The notes under the pieces are model-generated. The model was not told where the DNA came from, ran no database searches, and saw only the letters and a list, made by a program, of their open reading frames with translations. From positions 992,001 to 1,056,000 of the forward strand of contig CP064972.1 in assembly GCA_016699405.1 (NCBI GenBank): 64,000 bases of DNA. Reading direction: 5' to 3'. Of the stretch, positions 54,422-63,574 are shown in pieces. Position 1 is the stretch's first letter. Each line of letters opens with the position of its first letter. The stretch is from Holophagales bacterium (GTDB lineage: Bacteria; Acidobacteriota; Thermoanaerobaculia; Multivoradales; JAGPDF01). The position numbers and the translations under genes were made by a program.

Positions 54422-55434
54422 CAGGGAAGTGCGCTCCGCCAGAACCAGCGTTCGAGCGCCAGCGCACCGACGGTACGGCGGGCCTGGATCGCCTTGCGCC
54501 GTCGCCAGAGATCGCTCCGGTTGCGCCAGAGCCAGGCGTAGGCGTCGAGGGACTCGCGCTCCCTGACTAGTACGTAGCCGAGAGCGAGCGCGTCGCGCAG
54601 GAGCGCCGGCAGCGCCGTCGTCACGAGATTGAGCGTCGTCTGATGATACAGCCGCAGCAGGTAGCGGTTCTTCAGCGAGTGACGGTTGATCGCCGTCGCC
54701 ATCGCCGCCCGTCTCGCCGGCAGGTTGTGCCGGCGGTGCTCGGCGACCGCCCGCGGTTCGTAGACGACCTCCCAGCCCCGTTCGCGCAGGCGGAAGCAGA
54801 GCTCGGCGTCCTCGCGGTAGGAGTGGAAGCGCGGATCGAAGATCTCGCCGTCCACGGCCACGTCCTCGAGCGCCGCCCGTCGCCAGAGCGAGGCTGCACC
54901 GGTCGCGCCGAAGACGCGGGCGGGCGTGGCGAGCTGACCGCGATCGAGCTCGCCCGAGCCGCGATCGAGATGTCGCCAGGTCGGCACCAGGCGCATGCCG
55001 CAGGCGTCGAGCCGCCGCGGCTCGCTCCCCCGTGCCGGTCGCACCAGGCGCCCGGTCACCCCGCCGACCGGTGCCGAGGGTCCACTCGCACCCCGGTCGA
55101 CCCGGGCGGCATCGAGCAGGTGGGCGAGGAAGTCGGGGCGCGGTTGTGCGTCGGCGTTGAGCGTCAGCACCCACTCGCCCGTGGCAAGCGCCAGGGCGGC
55201 GTTCATTCCGCCGGCGAAGCCACGGTTCTCGCCGAGCGGCTCGACGGTCGTCGGCAGGTTCACCGGAGCGTGCCGCCGGGCGACGGCGACGCTCTCGTCA
55301 CGACTCGCGCAGTCGACCACCACGAGCTCGAGCGGCCGGTGTTCGAGGGCGTCGATCGCCGCGAAACAGGCGGGAAGGTCGGCAGCCGAATCGTGGGTGA
55401 CGATCGCCACCGAGACCAACGGAGAACGGCTCAT
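54418..55434 (-). CDS. Glycosyltransferase family 2, rhamnosyltransferase-like (copy 1)
   Basis: The 338-residue GT-A enzyme has VSVAIVTHDSAADLPACFAAI, VVDCASRDES, ENRGFAGGMNAAL and the divalent-metal LNADAQPRPDFL motif. Region GATGAASLWRRAALEDVAVDGEIFDPRFHSYREDAELCFRLRERGWEV is typical of rhamnosyltransferases acting on surface glycans. The C-terminus is basic/helical and may touch the membrane. It overlaps both its upstream and downstream genes by four bases. Confidence 0.9.
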   Translation of the reverse strand: MSRSPLVSVAIVTHDSAADLPACFAAIDALEHRPLELVVVDCASRDESVAVARRHAPVNLPTTVEPLGENRGFAGGMNAALALATGEWVLTLNADAQPRPDFLAHLLDAARVDRGASGPSAPVGGVTGRLVRPARGSEPRRLDACGMRLVPTWRHLDRGSGELDRGQLATPARVFGATGAASLWRRAALEDVAVDGEIFDPRFHSYREDAELCFRLRERGWEVVYEPRAVAEHRRHNLPARRAAMATAINRHSLKNRYLLRLYHQTTLNLVTTALPALLRDALALGYVLVRERESLDAYAWLWRNRSDLWRRRKAIQARRTVGALALERWFWRSALPW

Positions 55435-56336
55435 GGCTCGGGCCAGCCGCGAAGCGCATCGCCGACCACGCGCCAGAGGGCCGCCGCGGCTGCGGAGCGA
55501 GAGGCGGCATGGCGCGCCTTGCGCAGCGGCAGGAGCGCGAGGCGGAGCAGGAGTCCGAGCGGCAGCAGCAGGCGCAGGAGGATCCTGGCGGCCGGGCCGT
55601 GGTGCAGACCCAGATAGCGCGCCAGGTTGCGGAAGTAGGCGGCGAGGAACGGTCCGTAGCCGAGCTCGGAGACGCTTCCGCCGAGCCGGTGCGAGAAGAC
55701 GGCCGAAGGCCAGTAGAGGAAGCGCATGCCCGCCGCGTCGGCGCGACGGGCGAGGTCGACGTCCTCGAACCAGGCGGGGTGGAAGCGTTCGTCGAGACCA
55801 CCGAGCTGCTCCCAGGCGGACCGCCGCACGAGAAGCGCGGCGGCGGCGGGCTGGGCGATCGGGGCTCCGGCGAGCGGCGGCGTGGCGGGGCCGGTCGGGC
55901 CGCCGAGAAAGAAGGCGTGACCGAGCAGATCGACGACGGTGGGCAGCGGGCGAAGCTGCCAGCGAGCCTGCTCGTCGCCGTCGGGTCCGACGAGGCGGGG
56001 TACCAGCCCCGCCGCGTCGGGTCGGGCTGCGAGCCCTTCGGCAAGCGCGCGAAGCGCCCCCTCGCGCGGGACGACGTCCGGGTTCAGCAGCAGGATGGCC
56101 CCTCCCCGTGCACTGCGCGCACCGAGGTTGGCGCCGCCGGCGAACCCGAGATTCTCCGCCGGGCGCAGCCAGTGCACGTCTTCCCGCTCGGGCAACGCCC
56201 GGGAGGAGGCGTTGTCCACGACCACGAGCTCGAAGCGAGGGTCGGGCGGCCAGGCGGCGACCAGCCGGGCGAGATCCTCCTCCGCCCGCCAGTGCACCAC
56301 CACGCCACTGATCAGCGGGACGGACGAGGCGGCCAT
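55431..56336 (-). CDS. Glycosyltransferase family 2 (copy 2)
   Basis: The 301-residue protein shows VVVDNASSRALP, ENLGFAGGANLGARSARGGAILLLNPDVVP and PAAAALLVRRSAWEQLGGLDERFHPAWFEDVDLARRADAAGMRFLYWP, the pattern of the rhamnosyltransferase-like GT2 group. Its C-terminus is hydrophobic (LLLRLLLPLGLLLRLALLPLRKARH), suggesting membrane attachment. ATG at 56336 overlaps the previous gene by 25 bases. Confidence 0.88.
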   Translation of the reverse strand: MAASSVPLISGVVVHWRAEEDLARLVAAWPPDPRFELVVVDNASSRALPEREDVHWLRPAENLGFAGGANLGARSARGGAILLLNPDVVPREGALRALAEGLAARPDAAGLVPRLVGPDGDEQARWQLRPLPTVVDLLGHAFFLGGPTGPATPPLAGAPIAQPAAAALLVRRSAWEQLGGLDERFHPAWFEDVDLARRADAAGMRFLYWPSAVFSHRLGGSVSELGYGPFLAAYFRNLARYLGLHHGPAARILLRLLLPLGLLLRLALLPLRKARHAASRSAAAAALWRVVGDALRGWPEP

Positions 56337-57271
56337 CCGTCCGAGCCTACCCGGAAGCGCGCGAGCTCGGCGAGCGGGACGAGCGAAGGGCCGCGGCGGG
56401 CGAAGCGCGGGAGGAGACGCCAGGCCGCACGCCAGGCGGCGCCGAGCGCGGCGGGTCCGGGACGCGCGGCGCGCGGCGACAGCGTGTCCGCGAGATCGCG
56501 CAGCAGGAGTCGTGGCAGGCGGGGCCAGAAGCGGCGACCGAGCAACCGCGCGAGCACCAGGAGACGGTGGGCGTGGATCCAGATCCAGCGACGGTCTCCC
56601 ATCCTGTCGCCGCTCACCGAGCCGAGGTGGCGCGCCCGCGCGGCCGGAACGCAGAGCGCCGAGCGTCCCCGGCCGCGCAGCCGGCAGGCAAGGTCGACGT
56701 CCTCGTAGTAGGCGAAGAGCGAGGCGTCGAGCAACTCGCCGGGACGAAGGCTCGCGTCGAGCAGTGCCTCGCGGCGGTAGAGCGCGGCCGTGGCCGAGAC
56801 CCCGAAGACCTCGAAGGGCGAAGCTGTCGGCGCCAGAGCGGGAGCGGAGCGCCCGACCTGGACCGCCTGCCAGGCGTTGTTCCAGGCGAGACCGCAACCG
56901 TCGATCCGATCGGTCGTCGTGCCATCGTCGAGCAGATTGACGCCCTGAACCGCGGCCACCTCGCGCGCCTCGTCGAGGCCGGCGTGCATCGCGGCGAGCC
57001 AGCCCGGCTCGACCGTCGCGTCGTCGTTGACCAGGGCGACGAAGGGAGCGTCGCCGTCGGCGAGCGCGAGGTTGATCGCACCGCTGAAACCGAGGTTGGC
57101 AACAGAGGTGAGGAGGCGATCGGCCGCGAGCTCCCGCGGCGGCGACGCCTCGCCCTGCCAGACGACGACGGTTTCGAGGCGCGCGCCGCCGTCGGCTCGC
57201 AGCGCGGCGAGCGTCTCGGCGAGCCGGGGGCTCCAGCCGAGCGTCGGCACCACGGCGACCGTGTCGCTCAC
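56312..57271 (-). CDS. Glycosyltransferase family 2 (copy 3)
   Basis: The 319-residue protein starts VSDTVAVVPTLGWSPRLAETLAAL, then has SVANLGFSGAINLALADGDAPFVALVNDDATVEPGWLAAM with a DD metal motif, and FAYYEDVDLACRLRGRG. It resembles copies 1 and 2 but carries a different first strand (VAVVPTLG instead of a VTHDS-like motif). The GTG at 57271 overlaps the preceding stop as GTGA. It probably adds a third sugar to the repeat unit. Confidence 0.87.
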   Translation of the reverse strand: MSDTVAVVPTLGWSPRLAETLAALRADGGARLETVVVWQGEASPPRELAADRLLTSVANLGFSGAINLALADGDAPFVALVNDDATVEPGWLAAMHAGLDEAREVAAVQGVNLLDDGTTTDRIDGCGLAWNNAWQAVQVGRSAPALAPTASPFEVFGVSATAALYRREALLDASLRPGELLDASLFAYYEDVDLACRLRGRGRSALCVPAARARHLGSVSGDRMGDRRWIWIHAHRLLVLARLLGRRFWPRLPRLLLRDLADTLSPRAARPGPAALGAAWRAAWRLLPRFARRGPSLVPLAELARFRVGSDGWPPRPSR

Positions 57272-59430
57272 CGCCAGGAGAGCTCCGCTCGATCGAGGAT
57301 CAGTCCGTTGAGCGGCGGCGCGCCGGGCGGGCCGACAACGGCGAAGACCAGGGGAGCGTCGAGCGGGAACGGGAAGGGGCCGAGCTCGAGTCGCTCCCAG
57401 CGACGCGGCTCGACCGGCTCCCAACGGGCAAGCAACTGTTCGCCCGCTCGAATCTCGAGGGCGAGAGGCGAAGGCGTGTTGCGAACCCACTCGAGCTCGA
57501 GGGCGAGAGCGAGGGAATCCCCGCCGCGGATCACCCGGGCGGTGGCCCGTTCGCCTTCGCGCAAGACCCAGCCGCCGCGGTGGAGCGGTCGCTCGATCAC
57601 CCAGGGACCGGGATGGACGTGACCGCCGCTCTTGGCGACCCACGGATCCTCCAGGTCGATCCTCGTCGTCGGCCACGCGGCGGCGAGCGGCAGCGCCGCG
57701 GCGGCGAGCCCCAGTGCGAGCGCGATTCCGGCGGCGCTGGCGCGGGGTGCGGCGGGACGCGACGGCAGGTGCCACAGAACGACTGCCGCGAGTCCGAACG
57801 CCAGCGGCACGGCCCAAGTCGCCGGACGGGGCCGCACCATGCTCGGCACGAGCCGTCCGAGATCGAGGTGGGTCGCCGCTTCGAGGCGATCGAGCAGCAG
57901 CGTCCGGCCGTCGGCAAAGTTGTAGGTCCAGCCCGGCTCGATCAGCCAGACGAGCGTCAGCGCCAGGGTGAACGCGCCGAGCGCGCCGAGAAGAACCCGC
58001 GCACCCCAGCGCCGTCGGGTGGCAAGCAGCGGGACCAGCGCGAGCGCGAGCGCCGGCAGCCCGACGAGGGCGTACCGGAAGGGCGGCGACCAGCCGCCGT
58101 ACCATTCCCGCCGCGAAGCGACCACGATCAGGTACGGGAAGGAGACCACCATCGAGTCGAAGAGCAGCGGCCGCAGCTTCCGAGCGGCCGCGATCAGGCC
58201 GGGGACGAGCAGCAGCCAGATCGGGAAGCTCGCCACGAGCCCGAAGGCGCCGTCGAAGAGCAGGCCGAAGCCGCCGTCGGCGTAGGCCGAGAGCGGCGTC
58301 GAGAACAGGCCGAGCTCGGCGGTCGAGTGGATCTTGAGGGCGTTGCCGTAGACGAGGGTGTTGTGCACCAGGATCCCGGCGGTCACGGCGGCGAGCACGA
58401 GCCCCATGGCGATCAGCGGCTTGCGCGGGCGTCCGCCGTGCCACCAGGCCAGCGCGAGCAACGGCGCGGCGAGCAACAGGAAGCGGATCTTGAGCAGCGG
58501 CAGAAAGACCAGGGGAAGGCCCATGCCGAGCCAACGGCGCGGTGTCCACTGGCGGTCGTAGCGCAACTCGCGTAGATGGTCGAGCGAGATGACGCAGGCG
58601 AGCGCTGCCGGGACCTCCACCCAGATCTGGTGTGAGTAGAGAAGCAGCGGCGAGAAGACCGCGAGCAGCCACCAGACGAGCGTCGCTTCGCCCGGTCGCT
58701 CGCGCACGTAGTGCCGTCCGAGGCGCAGCGTCCACCAGGCGAGGGCAGCGGCGAGAATCGCCATGCCGACCTCGGTGCCGCGCGCGCCGGCGAGCCGGTA
58801 GGCCGGTGCCAGCAGGAGCGGCAGCATCAGGTTGTGGCGCGAGTAGACCTGTCCCTCGGAGCCCACGGGATCGCCCGGCTGCGGCTCGAGCGCGCGACCG
58901 ACGAACTGGCGCGAGTCGCCGGCGGCGTAGTTGTTGGCGAGGTCGGCGTCGAAATCGTAGGCGAGGCTGTGGGCGACGAGCAGATAGTACGGCTCGTCGC
59001 CGTTGGGCGGCCGACGCTCCGTCACCCAAGGAAGGATCGCCAGGTAGACGACGAGCGGCAGGGCGAAGAACGGCCACGCCGGACGGCGCGGAAGCCTTCC
59101 GGTGAGCAGCGGCGACAGGGCGAGGGCGCGACGAGTCGCGGCGACGAGCAGCAGGGTGAAGAGGCCACCGGCGACGAGGTGCTCCCAGAAGACGAGGCCG
59201 AGGCTGCTACCGCGCAGCGCGAGTGCCGCGAGGGCGACGAGGGAGACGGCCTCGACCGTCGTCGCCGCGGTCGACAGGCGACGGATGCCCGGCACGGCGG
59301 CGATCTCGTCGAGGGCTGCGACGACCCAGGGGAGCACGAACAGGGTCGAGCGCAGGGCGCCGTGCGGGTCGGCCCAGGCGATGAACAGGAAGCCTGCCAG
59401 CGCCGCGGCCCAACGCCAGAGACGGCTCAT
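57268..59430 (-). CDS. GT-C-type polytopic membrane protein (GT39-like)
   Basis: The 720-residue protein has about twelve hydrophobic helices in residues ~1-560 and a beta-rich C-terminal part (~575-720). The first large periplasmic loop contains ERRPPNGDEPYYLLVAHSLAYDFDADLANNYAAGD, the acidic DE motif of lipid-linked-sugar-using GT-C enzymes. It could be a glycan polymerase or a transferase that decorates the polymer. It overlaps its neighbours by four bases on both sides. Confidence 0.82.
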   Translation of the reverse strand: MSRLWRWAAALAGFLFIAWADPHGALRSTLFVLPWVVAALDEIAAVPGIRRLSTAATTVEAVSLVALAALALRGSSLGLVFWEHLVAGGLFTLLLVAATRRALALSPLLTGRLPRRPAWPFFALPLVVYLAILPWVTERRPPNGDEPYYLLVAHSLAYDFDADLANNYAAGDSRQFVGRALEPQPGDPVGSEGQVYSRHNLMLPLLLAPAYRLAGARGTEVGMAILAAALAWWTLRLGRHYVRERPGEATLVWWLLAVFSPLLLYSHQIWVEVPAALACVISLDHLRELRYDRQWTPRRWLGMGLPLVFLPLLKIRFLLLAAPLLALAWWHGGRPRKPLIAMGLVLAAVTAGILVHNTLVYGNALKIHSTAELGLFSTPLSAYADGGFGLLFDGAFGLVASFPIWLLLVPGLIAAARKLRPLLFDSMVVSFPYLIVVASRREWYGGWSPPFRYALVGLPALALALVPLLATRRRWGARVLLGALGAFTLALTLVWLIEPGWTYNFADGRTLLLDRLEAATHLDLGRLVPSMVRPRPATWAVPLAFGLAAVVLWHLPSRPAAPRASAAGIALALGLAAAALPLAAAWPTTRIDLEDPWVAKSGGHVHPGPWVIERPLHRGGWVLREGERATARVIRGGDSLALALELEWVRNTPSPLALEIRAGEQLLARWEPVEPRRWERLELGPFPFPLDAPLVFAVVGPPGAPPLNGLILDRAELSWR

Positions 59431-61139
59431 CGCTCGACCTCGACGCGGTAGAGGGCCAGGGCGAGCGAGGCGGGAGCGGAGTCACGTCGACGGATCTCGA
59501 CCTCCGTGACCTGAGCCGCGTGGAACGCGAGCCGCGTGCGATAGCGCTGGGCGAAGAAACCGCCGCCCGGCGGCACCCAGCTCGTCCAGGCGCTGGCCCA
59601 CGAAGGGCGTGTCGTGGCGACGTCGGGCCGTCTTGCCGCCCACTCGTCGACCTCGTGGGCGACGCGCAGCGGGCGCTCCTCGACGTGACCGTCTGCCGAG
59701 CGAAGGCGCACGCTCGCCACCTCGGCGCCGTCGGGGAGCGCGGTCGAGTTCGACAGCGCGGCCTCGACCAGGACGAAGGCGATCGGACCGGGCTCGGTGG
59801 CGCTCGACCAGGCCGCCATTCCCTGGTCGAGGACGACCGGCTCGGTGCCGAGGAGCGGCCGGCCGGGCCCGCGAACGCCGAGCGCGAGCAGCGCGAGACC
59901 CGGGAGCACCGGTGCGAGACGACGCACGACCGTCGCGCCGAGCGGCCCCGGCGTGGCACCGAGAGCGAGCACGGCGGCCGCGACGAGAAACGGCACGAAG
60001 AGCGGCAGGAGGCCGGCGCCGGACGCCGTCGTCGGCAGGCTCCAGAGCGTGAGCGCGTTCGAGGTCGGGGTGCTGCGCAGCCACGGATAGGCGGCAGAGA
60101 GCGCCGACCCGGCGAGAAGCCACCCGGTCCAGCCGGCCTGAAGTCGCCGGAACGTGCCCCGCGGCGCGCTCGCCAGCACCGCGAGACCGGCCGCCGCGGG
60201 GAGCGCGGCGTTGCCGCCCACCCAGGCGACGAGCACGGAGACGAGGCACGCCGCGAGTGCGCTTCGACGCTCGGCGCTGCGGCTGGCGGCGATCGGGACG
60301 ATCGGGATCATCGCGACGAGCACCCCGAGACTCGCCGTGTGCGTGGAGCCGGGCAAGAGAGCCGTGGCGAGCAAGAGGGCGGACAGAGTCCAGCGGACCG
60401 CCGGCCGCGGAAAGGCGAGCGCGACGCCTGCCGACACGACGCCGAGGGCGGCGAGAGGTTCATCGCGCAGCGGGAGCGCGGCGCAGAGGAGGAGGGGCAG
60501 GGCGACCGGGAGCCGAAGGCGCCCGAGCCGAAGCTGTTCGCCCACGGCGAGCGCGGCCAGGGTGGCGGCGGCGAGCCAGCCGGGGCCGTCGCCGGCGACG
60601 AGGACCGCGGCAGCCGCCAGCAGGGCGGTCCATCCGCGGACTTCGGACAGGCTGGCGGCGGCCATGCCGGCGAGCCAGGCGGGGGCCAGTGCGGTGAGGA
60701 AGACCGTCCCGAGCTGCGGCTGTAGCACGAGGCTGGAGCTGAAGAGCCCCGCCATGGCCAGGGCGAGCAGGGGCAGCCGCGGCGAGCGCACCGAAAAAGC
60801 TCGCGGATCCAGCCCTTGCGCGGTGGCGAGTGCGAGGCCACCTGCAAGCGCGAGCGCCACGGCGGCACCGCGTTGGGAGCCGGCGGGCAGGAGCCACGCC
60901 GCGAGCTCGACGGCGAGGCCGCCGAGCCCGAGGGCGAACGGTGCCCGCGGCAGAGCGAGGCCGGCCGGGAGCAGCACCGCCGTGACCCAGAGGGAAAGAT
61001 AGGCCGTCTCGGCGCGCGCCGTGGGCTCGTCGAGCGAGCCGGCGAGGGCGGCCAGAGCAAGACCGCTGCCGAGGGCGACGAGCGCGCCGGTCAAGGCCGC
61101 GAGGCGGACGGTCGGGAAGCGCAAGAAAGAGCTCGACAA
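59427..61139 (-). CDS. Unassigned polytopic membrane protein, first gene of the glycan operon
   Basis: The 570-residue protein has about twelve hydrophobic segments rich in Ala/Leu/Gly, then a soluble C-terminal segment (~455-570) with VEERPLRVAHEVDEWAARRPDVATTRPSWASAWTSWVPPGGGFFAQRYRTRLAFHAAQ. No GT-C acidic loop is evident. A role in polymerisation or export (Wzy-like) would fill a gap in the operon but is only inferred. The start is TTG at 61139, forced because the frame closes 24 bases upstream; a -10-like TAGGAT lies at 61164-61169. Confidence 0.78.
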   Translation of the reverse strand: MSSSFLRFPTVRLAALTGALVALGSGLALAALAGSLDEPTARAETAYLSLWVTAVLLPAGLALPRAPFALGLGGLAVELAAWLLPAGSQRGAAVALALAGGLALATAQGLDPRAFSVRSPRLPLLALAMAGLFSSSLVLQPQLGTVFLTALAPAWLAGMAAASLSEVRGWTALLAAAAVLVAGDGPGWLAAATLAALAVGEQLRLGRLRLPVALPLLLCAALPLRDEPLAALGVVSAGVALAFPRPAVRWTLSALLLATALLPGSTHTASLGVLVAMIPIVPIAASRSAERRSALAACLVSVLVAWVGGNAALPAAAGLAVLASAPRGTFRRLQAGWTGWLLAGSALSAAYPWLRSTPTSNALTLWSLPTTASGAGLLPLFVPFLVAAAVLALGATPGPLGATVVRRLAPVLPGLALLALGVRGPGRPLLGTEPVVLDQGMAAWSSATEPGPIAFVLVEAALSNSTALPDGAEVASVRLRSADGHVEERPLRVAHEVDEWAARRPDVATTRPSWASAWTSWVPPGGGFFAQRYRTRLAFHAAQVTEVEIRRRDSAPASLALALYRVEVER

Positions 61140-61163
61140 GGCTGAAGGGGCGGCAACGGCTCA

Positions 61164-61169
61164 TCCTAT
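61164..61169 (-). promoter_or_regulatory. Probable -10 box of the glycan operon
   Basis: TAGGAT on the minus strand ends 24 bases before the TTG start at 61139. No -35 element is clear. Confidence 0.4.
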
Positions 61170-61248
61170 CCGCAGCACGAGCGCGCGCGGCCGCTCGAGA
61201 GGTCTACGCGCCGGCGTCCGCCGCCGTCGCTCGCGGGGCGCTGTGAGT

Positions 61249-61278
61249 TTGACGCTGTCGCGAGCCGGGGGCTAGAGT
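61249..61278 (+). promoter_or_regulatory. Promoter of serS
   Basis: TTGACG at 61249-61254, an 18-base spacer and TAGAGT at 61273-61278 place the start point near 61285, two to three bases before the ATG at 61288. Confidence 0.65.
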
Positions 61279-61287
61279 GACCGGCCC

Positions 61288-62568
61288 ATGCTCTCGCGAG
61301 ACCTTCTCCGCAGCGACCCCGAGCGCGTTCGCCGCGCTCTCGCCGACCGCCACCACTCGACCGACCTGCTCGACGCCTGGCAGGCGCTCGACACCGAACG
61401 CCGCACCCTCCTTGTCGACCTCGAGGACGCCAAACGTCGGCGTAACGAGGCGAGCAAGGAGATCGGCAAGCTCAAGGCGCAGGGCGCCGACGCCGGGGCA
61501 GCGATCGCCGCGGTCTCGGATCTCAAGGGGCGGATCGAGTCGGGGGAGGCACGCCTCGCGGCGCTCGATCCCGAGCTCGAGGCGATCGAGATGACGATTC
61601 CCAACCTGCCGCACGAGACGGTGCCGCGCGGTGCCGACGAGCGGGCCAACCGCGTCGAGCGGGTGTGGGGCGAGCCGCGGGTCTTCGACTTCGAGCCGAA
61701 GGCGCACTGGGACCTCGGCACGGCGCTCGGCATCCTCGATTTCGAGCGTGGCGCCAAGGTGGCCGGGGCACGGTTCACCGCCTCGTTCGGCGCCGGGGCG
61801 CGACTTGAGCGGGCGCTCATCTCGTTCATGCTCGACCTGCACACCCTCGAGCACGGTCTGACCGAGGTGTTGCCGCCGTTCATCGTCAACCGGGAAAGCC
61901 TTCTCGGGACCGGACAGTTGCCGAAGTTCGAGCAGGATCTCTTCCACCTCGAAGGGTTCCCGTACTACCTGATCCCCACCTCCGAGGTGCCGGTCACCAA
62001 CCTGCACCGCGGCGAGATCCTCGAAGCCGCGGCGCTGCCGATCCGCTACACCGCCTACTCGCCCTGCTTCCGTAGCGAGGCGGGCTCGTACGGCAAGGAC
62101 GTGCGCGGCCTCATCCGCCAGCACCAGTTCAACAAAGTCGAGATGGTGCACTTCGCTACCGAGGAGACGAGCTTCGACGAGCTCGAGCTGATGACCGCCA
62201 ACGCCGGGCGGGTGATGGAGCGGCTCGGCCTGCCGTACCGCGTCGTCTGCCTCTCGACCGGCGACATGGGTTTCTCGGCGACCAAGACCTACGACCTCGA
62301 AGTCTGGCTGCCGGGACAGAACGCCTATCGCGAGATCTCCTCCTGCTCGAACTGCGGCGACTTCCAGGCGCGACGCGCCGGCATCCGCTACCGGCCTGCC
62401 GACGGCGGCAAGCCGAAGCTCGCCCACACCCTGAACGGCTCGGGCCTCGCGGTCGGCCGGACGCTGATCGCCATTCTCGAGAACTTCCAGGAGGCCGACG
62501 GCAGTGTCACCGTGCCGCCGGCGCTCCGGCCTTACATGGGTGGTGTCGAGCGGATCACCGGCCGGTGA
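61288..62568 (+). CDS. serS: Seryl-tRNA synthetase
   Basis: The 426-residue class II enzyme starts with the long coiled-coil arm (~25-105; VDLEDAKRRRNEASKEIGKLKAQG) that grips tRNA-Ser. Motif 2 is FRSEAGSYGKDVRGLIRQHQFNKVEM and motif 3 NGSGLAVGRTLIAILENFQ; YREISSCSNCGDFQARR is diagnostic. A tRNA-Ser(UGA) gene begins 60 bases after the stop. The promoter leaves almost no leader and there is no ribosome binding site, so leaderless translation is likely. Confidence 0.98.
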   Translation: MLSRDLLRSDPERVRRALADRHHSTDLLDAWQALDTERRTLLVDLEDAKRRRNEASKEIGKLKAQGADAGAAIAAVSDLKGRIESGEARLAALDPELEAIEMTIPNLPHETVPRGADERANRVERVWGEPRVFDFEPKAHWDLGTALGILDFERGAKVAGARFTASFGAGARLERALISFMLDLHTLEHGLTEVLPPFIVNRESLLGTGQLPKFEQDLFHLEGFPYYLIPTSEVPVTNLHRGEILEAAALPIRYTAYSPCFRSEAGSYGKDVRGLIRQHQFNKVEMVHFATEETSFDELELMTANAGRVMERLGLPYRVVCLSTGDMGFSATKTYDLEVWLPGQNAYREISSCSNCGDFQARRAGIRYRPADGGKPKLAHTLNGSGLAVGRTLIAILENFQEADGSVTVPPALRPYMGGVERITGR

Positions 62569-62628
62569 GGTCGACGCGGCGCGGCGCGCCGTTCGAATGG
62601 AGACGGACTGCTAAGCTCCTGACCCTGC

Positions 62629-62718
62629 GGAGGGGTGGCAGAGCGGTCGATTGCGCCGGTCTTGAAAACCGGAGGGCCGGCAACGGTCCCGCGGGTTCGA
62701 ATCCCGCCCCCTCCGCCA
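62629..62718 (+). tRNA. tRNA-Ser (anticodon TGA), CCA encoded
   Basis: The acceptor stem GGAGGGG (62629-62635) pairs with CCCCTCC (62708-62714). The anticodon stem CCGGT/ACCGG has loop CTTGAAA (62661-62667) and TGA at 62663-62665. A long variable arm (GGGCCGGCAACGGTCCC) and the GCGGGTTCGAATCCCGC T arm confirm a serine tRNA. Discriminator G is at 62715 and CCA at 62716-62718. Confidence 0.96.
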
Positions 62719-62788
62719 TGCTCGTCCCCTGCGACAGTCCTCTCCGGCTGCCGTCTCGCACGCCGTTTCTCGGGCAGGTCGGTTCTCG

Positions 62789-63541
62789 ATGAGTCTCGTG
62801 CGCCTGTTCGGCCGGAAACGTCGCGCGCCGCAGACCGAGCCGCGCTCGCTCGACGTCGACGGTCTCGTCTACGAGCTGCGCTGGAGCACGCGCCGACGGA
62901 CGGTCGAGATCGCCATCGACGCGCGCGGGCGGTTGCGCCTCGCCGCGCCGTCGGGCTGCGCCCCGTCGTTCCTCGTCGAGTTCGCCCGGCGGAAACGTCC
63001 CTGGGTGGACAAGCACCTCGCGGCGCGGGCGGCGCGCGGCCCCGTGCCGGCGGCCCCGACCTTCGGCGAAGGCGACCGCCTCCCTTGCCTCGGCGAGCCG
63101 TTGCCCCTGCATCTCGTCGATCGCCGTCGGCCGATTCTCGAGTTGGTCGACGGGAGGTTCGAGCTGTCGCGTGAGGCGGTGGGAAAGGGACGTCATCACT
63201 TCGTGCGCTGGGCCCGGCGGCATGCCAGCGCGTGGATCGGCGAGCGCGTCGAGCGGATTGCCGGCGAGGTCGGACGGGCTCCGATCGGCGTGGCGGTCCG
63301 CGAGATGGGGCGGCGCTGGGGCTCGTGTGCGCGCGACGGCCGGATCGCCTTCAATTGGCGGCTGATCCTCCTCGACCCGGCGCTGGTCGATTACGTCATC
63401 GTGCACGAGCTCGCCCATCTGGCCGAGCACCATCACGGGCCCGCGTTCTGGCGCCTCGTCGAGTGCGATCAGCCGGACTTTCGCGCACGCCGGCGTGCCT
63501 TGCGGCACGCCAGCGTCGAGATCGGGTGGACCTGGGACTGA
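62789..63541 (+). CDS. YgjP-like M48-type metallopeptidase
   Basis: The 250-residue protein has the zinc motif HELAHLAEHHHGPAFW with H206, E207, H210 and a third ligand H216, preceded by MGRRWGSCARDGRIAFNWRLILLDPALVDYVIVHEL. This is the YgjP/WLM-like DUF45 signature. The natural substrate is unknown. The N-terminal half (~1-120) has a beta-rich segment typical of the family (VYELRWSTRRRTVEIAIDARGRLRLAAP). It stands alone after tRNA-Ser and meets a convergent partial gene 33 bases on. Confidence 0.9.
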   Translation: MSLVRLFGRKRRAPQTEPRSLDVDGLVYELRWSTRRRTVEIAIDARGRLRLAAPSGCAPSFLVEFARRKRPWVDKHLAARAARGPVPAAPTFGEGDRLPCLGEPLPLHLVDRRRPILELVDGRFELSREAVGKGRHHFVRWARRHASAWIGERVERIAGEVGRAPIGVAVREMGRRWGSCARDGRIAFNWRLILLDPALVDYVIVHELAHLAEHHHGPAFWRLVECDQPDFRARRRALRHASVEIGWTWD

Positions 63542-63574
63542 AGGTGGCGCGGAGCGGGGTCCGCGGCCGGTTGC

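Noticed and set aside
60460..61164. ATG-started frame at 61164 as the first gene of the glycan operon
   Set aside because: It is in a different frame from the 570-residue membrane protein and gives an Arg/Ala-rich product; the TTG frame has regular hydrophobic helices and couples to the next gene.
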